Origin: UBA11524 sp964391995
GTDB lineage: Bacteria > Bacillota > Clostridia > Christensenellales > Aristaeellaceae
Assembly (NCBI GenBank): GCA_964391995.1
Contig: CAYMOM010000061.1
Span: 1-11,534, forward strand
Direction: 5' to 3'
DNA: 11,534 bases
Both the position numbers and the translations under genes were made by a program. This document shows, one piece after another, positions 1-4,783 of this stretch (its first letter is position 1; every line of letters begins with the position of its first letter). Under the pieces are notes generated by a model. The model did not search any database, was not told the origin of the DNA, and saw only the letters and a list, made by a program, of their open reading frames with translations.

Positions 1-20
1 TCCTTCGAAATCCGTATCAT
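1..20 (-). CDS. Start of an unidentified gene (partial, first six codons)
   Basis: Reading leftwards, an ATG at 20 is preceded by a perfect AGGAGGG ribosome binding site (28-34) with a 7-base spacer. The visible codons read M-I-R-I-S-K and then the window ends. The Shine-Dalgarno match and spacing are what support a real start. Six residues cannot identify a product. It lies downstream of the decarboxylase beta/gamma-like genes on the same strand, beyond a terminator, and I see no convincing promoter of its own in 21-111. It might be expressed by read-through or be a further member of the same cluster, which is only a guess. Confidence 0.5.
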
Positions 21-111
21 TTGCCTTCCCTCCTGTTTTTTCACCTGCTTTCGCGGCCTGCAGCATGTTTTCCTGCCGGCAGCTCGCCGGGGAAATCAGC
101 ACCGGAACCAT

Positions 112-144
112 CAAAACAAGGGGCGCTGCACATCGCAGCGTCCC
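112..144 (-). terminator. Rho-independent terminator after the sodium-pump operon
   Basis: On the minus strand the RNA folds as a GC-rich stem, CGCTGC pairing with GCAGCG around a GATGT loop. It is lengthened by GGG/CCC pairs across a bulged A, and is followed directly by TTGTTTT. The position, about 110 bases after the last stop codon of the pfkA-beta-gamma cluster, fits the end of that transcript. Confidence 0.6.
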
Positions 145-193
145 TCTGTCAAGGCATTTCTATTCTCTTTTTTCTGCTTTCCTCTATGTGCAC

Positions 194-223
194 CCCCCCT
201 GATTCCGAAAGGAATCAGGGGGG
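194..223 (-). other. Perfect 13-bp hairpin just after the OadG-like gene
   Basis: CCCCCCTGATTCC and its exact complement flank a 4-base loop (207-210). The hairpin starts about 28 bases after the stop codon of the small membrane protein. Neither side has a U-rich tract, so it is not a standard intrinsic terminator. It may protect the 3' end of the mRNA or pause polymerase before the terminator at 112-144. Confidence 0.6.
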
Positions 224-251
224 CAGCTCATGGCTGGTTTGGGGCAGTGGA

Positions 252-485
252 TTACTTGACGAACTTCTGCATCAGCTTGATGGTGAAGTAGAAGAGAATC
301 AGCACCAGGAACACGCCGCACAGGCCGCCGGCGGTGACCAGCAGGCCTTTGCCCAGCAGGGAGGGTTCGGCGGCAACAAAGACCTTTGTGGGGCCGTCGG
401 CGCCGCCAATGATGCCAATGGAGTCCTCCGCCAGGGCAGTGGCGGCGGTGAACAGGGGCAGGATGAAAGCGATCAGCTTCTTCAT
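252..485 (-). CDS. Small OadG-like membrane subunit of a sodium-pump decarboxylase
   Basis: A 77-residue protein. The start at 485 is chosen because AAAGGAG lies 8 bases upstream; a further in-frame ATG at 503, overlapping the beta stop, has no such site. Residues 1-20 form a hydrophobic leader or first membrane segment ending in an ALA-type cleavage site. Residues about 23-34 read SIGIIGGADGPT, and a second membrane helix (about 48-70, with GVFLVLILFYFTIKLM) resembles the single helix of OadG gamma subunits, which in known Na+-translocating decarboxylases anchor the complex and aid assembly. The GIIGGADGPT stretch is normally a signature of the beta subunit, here at residues 162-171 of its upstream neighbour. 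It sits 17 bases after the beta gene and is surely co-transcribed. The gamma role is inference; an independent small transporter subunit is possible. Confidence 0.75.
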   Translation of the reverse strand: MKKLIAFILPLFTAATALAEDSIGIIGGADGPTKVFVAAEPSLLGKGLLVTAGGLCGVFLVLILFYFTIKLMQKFVK

Positions 486-502
486 GTCAGTCACTCCTTT
501 CA

Positions 503-1714
503 TCAGCCGCCCAGCAGCATGGACACCAGGGTGATGACCATGCCGCCGGCTACGATGGAACCCAGCTGACCGGACACGTTGGCAGAGGTGGCCTGCATGA
601 GGATGAAGTTGCTGGGGTCTTCCTTCAGGGCCATTTTGGCAATCACGCGGGAGGACATGGGGAAGGCGGAAATGCCCGCAGCGCCGATCATGGGGTTGAT
701 CTTCTTCTTGCGGAACAGGTTCAGGAACTTGGCAAACAGCACACCGCCGGCGGTGTCGAACACGAAGGCAAACAGGCCCAGCACCAGAATCAGCGCGGTG
801 GTGGGGTGCAGGAACTTATCCGCCACCATGGTGCCGCCCACGGTGATGCCCAGCACGATGGTCACCAGGTTTGCCAGTTCGTTCTGGGCGGTCTTGGACA
901 GGCGCTCCAGCACGCCGCACTCGCGGATCAGGTTGCCGAACATCAGGGAGCCAACCAGGGGCGCGGACATGGGCACGATGATGCCTGCCACCACCGTAAC
1001 AATGATGGGGAACAGGATCAGCGTGGTCTTGGAGCAGCGCTCCTCGTTGTAGTCCATGCGGATCATACGCTCCTTCTTGGTGGTCAGCGCCTTGATCACC
1101 GGCGGCTGAATGACGGGCACCAGCGCCATGTAGCTGTAGGCAGCCACGGAAATGGGGCCCATGTAGTCCTTCAGCTGGAAGTGGTTTGCCACATACAGGG
1201 TGGTGGGGCCGTCCGCCGCACCGATAATGCCAATGGCGGAGGCCAGCTTCATCACCATGTCGGAATCGCCCTCCGCCACCAGGCCGGGAATGGCGGGAAT
1301 GAGCACCAGGCTCAGCAGGAAGGTGGCGAAAATGCCAAACTGGGCCGCCGCGCCGAAGAAGATCATGGAGGGATCTTTCAGCAGCGGAGAGAAGTCGATC
1401 ATGGCACCCACGGCGATGAAGATCAGCACCGGGAACAGCTCGTTGGCGATGCCGGCATTGAACAGCACGCTCAGGAAGCCGCTCTCCCCCAGCACAGCGG
1501 GCACCTTGGCGCCGGTCACCGCATCAATGGCGCCGGGCAGGTTTGCCAGGATGCAGCCAAAGCCGATGGGCAGCAGCAGGGTAGGCTCGTAGTCCTTTTT
1601 GATGGCCAGGTAAATCAGTACGCCTGCAATGGCGAACATGATTAGCGATTTTACGCCGGCAACGGAAAACATGTCCACCACGCCGGAGAAAAGCTCAAGA
1701 ATGATGTCTTGCAT
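503..1714 (-). CDS. Sodium-ion-translocating decarboxylase beta subunit (OadB/GcdB/MmdB family)
   Basis: A 403-residue, highly hydrophobic membrane protein of normal family length. The family couples decarboxylation of carboxybiotin to outward Na+ transport in oxaloacetate, glutaconyl-CoA or methylmalonyl-CoA decarboxylases. Visible signatures: IGIIGAADGPT (161-171) with D168 at the place of the essential Asp203 of Klebsiella OadB, AAYSYMALVPVIQPP (191-205) with the conserved Tyr195, and NPMIGAAGISAFPMSSR (340-356), keeping the Asn/Gly/Ser/Arg set (N340, G344, S349, R356) of the helix VIII region. The start is supported by AGAGGA 8 bases upstream. It lies 19 bases after pfkA and 17 before the small OadG-like gene, so it is probably in one operon. 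The substrate cannot be told, because the alpha subunit and biotin carrier are not in the window. Confidence 0.93.
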   Translation of the reverse strand: MQDIILELFSGVVDMFSVAGVKSLIMFAIAGVLIYLAIKKDYEPTLLLPIGFGCILANLPGAIDAVTGAKVPAVLGESGFLSVLFNAGIANELFPVLIFIAVGAMIDFSPLLKDPSMIFFGAAAQFGIFATFLLSLVLIPAIPGLVAEGDSDMVMKLASAIGIIGAADGPTTLYVANHFQLKDYMGPISVAAYSYMALVPVIQPPVIKALTTKKERMIRMDYNEERCSKTTLILFPIIVTVVAGIIVPMSAPLVGSLMFGNLIRECGVLERLSKTAQNELANLVTIVLGITVGGTMVADKFLHPTTALILVLGLFAFVFDTAGGVLFAKFLNLFRKKKINPMIGAAGISAFPMSSRVIAKMALKEDPSNFILMQATSANVSGQLGSIVAGGMVITLVSMLLGG

Positions 1715-1733
1715 GGCTATATCCTCTCAATTG

Positions 1734-2792
1734 TCAGTGCTGGTTGATATCGTTAACCAGTTCATACAGGTCGGTGCGGAAATCCCGCTTGGCCCGCAGG
1801 GCATCCTCGATGGGCATGTAGAACACGCGGCCCTGGCGCATGCCGATGACCTGGTTGCTGATGCCCTGGTGCAGTAGCTTCACAGCCACGTTGCCGGCCT
1901 CGAAGGCGAAGGCGCTGTCCTTTGCCACGGGGTTTTCGCCGCGCTGGGTGTAGCCCACCACGGTGGAACGGATCTCGATGTTGCACATGCGCTGCAGCAC
2001 GCTGGCCAGGCGATTGGCGCTCCAGGGCTCACCCTTGAAGCACTCCTTGCCGTGGCTGGTCAGGAACTCGTACATGTCGAAAGGCTCGGCCAGGGAATCC
2101 CAGCAGCCCTCGGCAATCACCACGGTGGTGCGGGTGTTGCCCTTGGCAATCTGCTTGTTCAGCCGGTTGGCAACCTCCTGGATGGTCCAGGGCACCTCGG
2201 GCACGATGACGATCTCGCTGCCGGTGGCACAGGCGGCCTTCAGGGCAATATCGCCGCAGTGGCGGCCCATGCACTCCACCACATGGGGCCTGTCGTGGGA
2301 GCGGCTGGTGGCGCGGATGGAGCGAATGGCATCCGTGCACACCTGCACGGCGGTTTCGTAGCCCAGGGTCATTTCGGTATAGGCCAGGTCGTTATCGATG
2401 GTGCCGGGAATGCCAATGCAGGGAATGCCCAGCTCGCACAGGCGCATAGCGCCCTGGAAGGAGCCATCGCCGCCGATGATCACCAGGCCGTCGATCTCCA
2501 TGTCCCGCAGGGTTTTCACGGCTACCTCCCGCCAGGCGGCTTCGCGGAACTCGTTGCAGCGGGCGGTGCGCAGGTAGGTGCCGGGCTGGTCGGCAATGTC
2601 CAGCACGGTGTCCAGGTGCAGCTCCTGCAGGTCGTCCTTGATGCTGGTGGACTTGCGCAGCAGGCCGTTGTAGCCACGCTTCACGCCCACCAGGGGCATG
2701 CCATAGCGGGCCGCGGTTTTGGCGATGGACATGATCGCCGCGTTCATGCCAGGGGCGTCGCCGCCGGAGGTCAATACGCCGATCTTTCTCAT
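1734..2792 (-). CDS. pfkA: ATP-dependent 6-phosphofructokinase
   Basis: Phosphorylates fructose 6-phosphate to fructose 1,6-bisphosphate in glycolysis. The 352-residue protein starts at the ATG at 2792, which has AAGGAG upstream and gives the normal N-terminus MRKIGVLTSGGDAPGMN. GGDGS (107-111) marks ATP rather than pyrophosphate use (PPi enzymes have GGDD). PGTIDND (129-135) carries the catalytic base D133 (E. coli Asp127), and MGRHCGD (175-181) and R275/R284 match substrate-binding positions. Two departures stand out: the usual GHIQRGGSP is GYTQRGENP (280-288), so the E. coli His249 position is Tyr281, and about 20 extra residues lie before it (about 230-270). It is first gene of the cluster with the sodium-pump subunits. 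Function as a PFK is confident; allosteric behaviour is not predictable. Confidence 0.93.
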   Translation of the reverse strand: MRKIGVLTSGGDAPGMNAAIMSIAKTAARYGMPLVGVKRGYNGLLRKSTSIKDDLQELHLDTVLDIADQPGTYLRTARCNEFREAAWREVAVKTLRDMEIDGLVIIGGDGSFQGAMRLCELGIPCIGIPGTIDNDLAYTEMTLGYETAVQVCTDAIRSIRATSRSHDRPHVVECMGRHCGDIALKAACATGSEIVIVPEVPWTIQEVANRLNKQIAKGNTRTTVVIAEGCWDSLAEPFDMYEFLTSHGKECFKGEPWSANRLASVLQRMCNIEIRSTVVGYTQRGENPVAKDSAFAFEAGNVAVKLLHQGISNQVIGMRQGRVFYMPIEDALRAKRDFRTDLYELVNDINQH

Positions 2793-2867
2793 AGATGATT
2801 GCTCCTTTTTTTCTCTCACTTGCTTCAATCCGGCGCGGCGGAAAAGCCATCCCCCGCGCCCTGGAAC

Positions 2868-2896
2868 AGTATACCACAGCTTTGCCCCCGTGAAAA
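2868..2896 (-). promoter_or_regulatory. Probable pfkA promoter with extended -10
   Basis: On the minus strand TATACT (2868-2873) is preceded by TGG, giving an extended -10 motif. A weak -35 match, TTTTCA (2891-2896), lies 17 bases further up. It falls between the rplT terminator and the pfkA ribosome binding site, which is where a new promoter is needed. Confidence 0.55.
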
Positions 2897-2904
2897 GGGG
2901 CAAA
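2881..2904. promoter_or_regulatory. Inverted repeat over the pfkA -35 region (possible operator)
   Basis: Perfect 8-bp arms TTTGCCCC and GGGGCAAA are separated by 8 bases, and the -35 hexamer of the proposed pfkA promoter sits in the spacer. No U-tract follows on the strand being transcribed, so a regulator site is more likely than a terminator. The regulator is unknown. Confidence 0.4.
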
Positions 2905-2921
2905 AAGCCGGGCACGCCTGC

Positions 2922-2951
2922 AAAAAACACCTGCGCGATGACGCACAGGTG
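2922..2951 (-). terminator. Rho-independent terminator of infC-rpmI-rplT
   Basis: A 10-bp stem (2928-2937 with 2942-2951, one G-U pair) and a 4-base loop are followed on the minus strand by six U residues (2922-2927). It begins 15 bases after the rplT stop, a textbook operon end. Confidence 0.85.
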
Positions 2952-2965
2952 CAATGGGCGGGCTC

Positions 2966-3313
2966 TTACGCCTTGGCAATCTCCACCAGCTTGGCGAAGG
3001 CAGCGGCGTCGTTGACAGCCAGGTCGGCCAGCATCTTGCGGTTGACCTCAATGTTCTGCTTCTTCAGGCCATTGATAAAGGTGGAATAGCTCATGCCGTT
3101 CAGGCGAGCGGCGGCGTTGATACGGGTGATCCACAGGCGGCGGAAATCGCGCTTGCGCAGCTTACGCCCGGTGTAGGCGTAGCGCAGGGAGCGAGCAACC
3201 TGTTCGGTAGCGGCGCGGTACTGCTTGGACTTAGCGCCCCAGTAGCCCTTCGCCAGCTTCATAACCTTGCGGCGTTTCTTATGAGCGTTCACAGCTCTCT
3301 TAATGCGTGCCAT
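2966..3313 (-). CDS. rplT: Large ribosomal subunit protein bL20
   Basis: A 115-residue basic protein needed for early assembly of the 50S subunit, where it binds 23S rRNA. It is full length and shows family features from the start: MARIKRAVNAHKKRRK, then LAKGYWGAKSKQYR (20-33), RDFRRLWITRINAAAR (55-70) and NGMSYSTFINGLK (72-84). The start has AAGGAGG with a good spacer. It is third in the infC-rpmI-rplT order conserved in most bacteria and lies 29 bases after rpmI. In Firmicutes L20 is the usual autogenous repressor of this operon, which bears on the leader before infC. Confidence 0.98.
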   Translation of the reverse strand: MARIKRAVNAHKKRRKVMKLAKGYWGAKSKQYRAATEQVARSLRYAYTGRKLRKRDFRRLWITRINAAARLNGMSYSTFINGLKKQNIEVNRKMLADLAVNDAAAFAKLVEIAKA

Positions 3314-3342
3314 GTAATGAAACCTCCTTGCCAGCTAATGGC

Positions 3343-3543
3343 TTATTTGTAGGGCAGCAGCTTGTGGATGGTGCGCGCCTCGGCGGCGTTGTCCACAATG
3401 CCGTCAGCCCGCAGGTGACGGGTGCGCTTGGTGGTCTTCAGACGAACCTGGTGGTTGGCGTTCATCTGCTTATGCTTCACGATACCGCTCTTGGTAAAGG
3501 AGAAGCGCTTGGCAGCGCCGCGGTGGCTCTTTTGCTTAGGCAT
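3343..3543 (-). CDS. rpmI: Large ribosomal subunit protein bL35
   Basis: A 66-residue basic ribosomal protein of the 50S subunit with the family pattern MPKQKSHRGAAKRF at the N-terminus and a Lys/Arg-rich middle (KTTKRTRHLRAD, 37-48). It ends in the typical HKLLPYK. AAAGGAGG precedes the ATG at a normal distance. It sits between infC and rplT with about 30 bases on each side, as in other bacteria. Confidence 0.98.
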   Translation of the reverse strand: MPKQKSHRGAAKRFSFTKSGIVKHKQMNANHQVRLKTTKRTRHLRADGIVDNAAEARTIHKLLPYK

Positions 3544-3573
3544 GGAATGGTCCTCCTTTGCTGATTACTGGGG

Positions 3574-4152
3574 TTATTCCTGCGCCGTTTCCTGAGAAGC
3601 GGCCTTTTCCCGGGCGGCCTTTTTCTCCGCGAAGGAGGCCTTGGCTGCCTTGGGGGCCAGGATCATGATCATGTGACGGCCGTCGATCAGCGGGCGGCGC
3701 TCCACCGTGCTGACCTCTTCGCACCGCTTGGCGAAATCCTGCATGATTTTCAGGCCGATTTCGCTGTGGGTGATCTGGCGGCCGCGGAAGCGGATGGAAA
3801 CCTTAACCTTGTCGCCATCCTGCAGGAACTTCAGGGCATTTTTCGCCTTGGTGAGGATGTCGTTCTCCTCGATGGTGGCGGAAAGCTGAACCTCCTTGAT
3901 GGACACGACCCGCTGATTCTTCCGGTTTTCGCGCTCCCGCTTGGACTGCTCGTAGCGGTACTTGTCGTAGTCCAGCAGCTTGCACACGGGCGGCTTGGCC
4001 GTGGGCTGGATCTTCGCCAAATCAAGGCCGCGCTCCTCCGCCAGCTCAATGGCCTTCTGCGTAAGCATCACGCCGAGCTGTTCACCGTTCTCGTCGATCA
4101 CGCGAACCTCCCGGTCGCGAATCTCCTCGTTGATCATCAGATCGATTGCGAT
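3574..4152 (-). CDS. infC: Translation initiation factor IF-3, probable AUC start
   Basis: Binds the 30S subunit and checks start-codon/initiator-tRNA pairing. The sequence shows the N-domain (INEEIRDREVRVIDENGEQLG, then KPPVCKLLDYDKYRYEQ), a Lys/Arg linker, and the C-domain (VKVSIRFRGRQITHSEIG and EVSTVERRPLIDGRHMIMIL), with a short Ala/Glu-rich tail. The start needs care. GGAGG (4162-4166) is only 3 bases from the ATG at 4158 but 9 bases from an in-frame ATC at 4152. Starting at ATC gives M-A-I-D-L-M-I-N-E-E-I, which aligns in length with the usual family N-terminus. Non-AUG starts are known for infC in many bacteria and allow IF-3 to repress itself. The ATG at 4158 remains the alternative. 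Confidence 0.95.
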   Translation of the reverse strand: MAIDLMINEEIRDREVRVIDENGEQLGVMLTQKAIELAEERGLDLAKIQPTAKPPVCKLLDYDKYRYEQSKRERENRKNQRVVSIKEVQLSATIEENDILTKAKNALKFLQDGDKVKVSIRFRGRQITHSEIGLKIMQDFAKRCEEVSTVERRPLIDGRHMIMILAPKAAKASFAEKKAAREKAASQETAQE

Positions 4153-4158
4153 AACCAT

Positions 4159-4319
4159 ACACCTCCAAATCTCTCCGTTTGACCTTCCGCCGCAGAAAAA
4201 AAGCGGCGGATCTGCCGACCCGTCGCTGCATGAACACATTCCGATTGCGGAAAAGATGCCATGGAACCCGGCAGCGCGAGCCGCGCAAGGTGAGAAACGG
4301 GCAAGCTTCTACTTCAAAC
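4159..4319 (-). promoter_or_regulatory. Structured infC leader with attenuator-like alternative hairpins
   Basis: The region between the infC promoter and start is about 160 bases and can fold in exclusive ways. On the minus strand GCGACGG (4220-4226) can pair with CCGCCGC (4203-4209, one mismatch), directly followed by seven U residues (4196-4202), a terminator form. The same CCGCCGC with its leading T can instead pair perfectly over 8 bp with GCGGCGGA (4186-4193), which would remove the terminator. A small hairpin (4239-4252) lies upstream. In Bacillus this operon is controlled by an L20-responsive leader, and a similar role here is inference. I cannot confirm an Rfam L20 leader match. Confidence 0.5.
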
Positions 4320-4325
4320 ACAGGT

Positions 4326-4354
4326 ATCATACCACACCCGGCGCGCCTTGTCAA
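4326..4354 (-). promoter_or_regulatory. Strong promoter for infC-rpmI-rplT
   Basis: On the minus strand a perfect TTGACA -35 (4349-4354), a 17-base spacer and TATGAT -10 (4326-4331) form a near-consensus housekeeping sigma promoter. It drives the infC leader. Confidence 0.85.
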
Positions 4355-4406
4355 CGCCCCGTGGCAACATTTTTTCTTCTCCGGGAAAAAACTTTGCGCA
4401 TTGCCC

Positions 4407-4435
4407 TTGACGGCAGCGGCCAGCCGTGCTATAAT
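4407..4435 (+). promoter_or_regulatory. Strong promoter for the two tRNA-Ser genes
   Basis: TTGACG (4407-4412), a 17-base spacer and a perfect TATAAT (4430-4435) lie 19 bases before the first tRNA. It is divergent from the infC promoter. Confidence 0.88.
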
Positions 4436-4454
4436 GGCAAAGCTGGTTCCTGGT

Positions 4455-4540
4455 GGAGAGATGGCCGAGCGGTTGATGGCGCTGGTCTTGAAAACCAGTG
4501 ATGTCGCAAGACACCGGGGGTTCGAATCCCTCTCTCTCCG
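4455..4540 (+). tRNA. tRNA-Ser(UGA)
   Basis: An 86-base class II tRNA. Acceptor arms GGAGAGA (4455-4461) and TCTCTCC (4533-4539) pair fully, with discriminator G at 4540. The anticodon stem CTGGT/ACCAG holds the loop CTTGAAA with anticodon TGA at 4489-4491, reading UCA-type serine codons. The long variable arm and a standard TTCGAAT loop (4521-4527) agree. The 3' CCA is not encoded. Confidence 0.96.
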
Positions 4541-4581
4541 CAGTTCCTTCAAACAGCGGCGGCGCTCATATCACTTGACAT

Positions 4582-4672
4582 GGAGAAGTACCCAAGAGGC
4601 CGAAGGGGCTCCCCTGCTAAGGGAGTAGTGTGGGTAACCGCAGCGCGAGTTCAAATCTCGCCTTCTCCGCCA
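4582..4672 (+). tRNA. tRNA-Ser(GCU)
   Basis: Acceptor arms GGAGAAG (4582-4588) and CTTCTCC (4662-4668) pair fully. The anticodon stem CTCCC/GGGAG holds the loop CTGCTAA with anticodon GCT at 4616-4618, reading AGC/AGU serine codons. A long variable arm and TTCAAAT loop fit class II. Unlike its neighbour, the CCA end is encoded (4670-4672). It lies 41 bases after tRNA-Ser(UGA) and probably shares its transcript. Confidence 0.96.
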
Positions 4673-4673
4673 C

Positions 4674-4716
4674 AAAGCCCGGAAAACGTTGATAGACAAC
4701 GTTTTCCGGGCTTTTT
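4674..4716 (+). terminator. Terminator of the tRNA-Ser pair
   Basis: A perfect 18-bp stem (4674-4691 with 4697-4714) with a 5-base loop ends in a run of five T residues (4712-4716). It starts one base after the encoded CCA of tRNA-Ser(GCU). Confidence 0.92.
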
Positions 4717-4723
4717 GCTGTGC

Positions 4724-4769
4724 AAAAAAGCAACCCTGTCCGCCGGCGAAACGGCCGGGCAGGGCTGCT
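4724..4769 (-). terminator. Terminator after pepF
   Basis: On the minus strand AGCAGCCCTG pairs with CAGGGTTGCT (4760-4769 with 4729-4738, one wobble), with an inner CCGGC/GCCGG helix. Further U residues follow (A run 4724-4729 on the plus strand). It lies 14 bases after the pepF stop and points against the tRNA terminator. Confidence 0.85.
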
Positions 4770-4783
4770 GATGCTGTTTGGTG

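Noticed and set aside
2793..2954. 54-residue N-terminal extension of phosphofructokinase
   Set aside because: It would cover the rplT terminator and the pfkA promoter; the start at 2792 has a good ribosome binding site and the normal family N-terminus.
4159..4239. N-terminal extension of IF-3 starting at 4239
   Set aside because: The added residues do not resemble IF-3 and are encoded by the hairpin-forming leader; the Shine-Dalgarno sequence is at 4162-4166.
4455..4672. tRNA-Ser genes as an integration site
   Set aside because: No integrase, no repeated tRNA 3' end and no change in gene character were seen around them.
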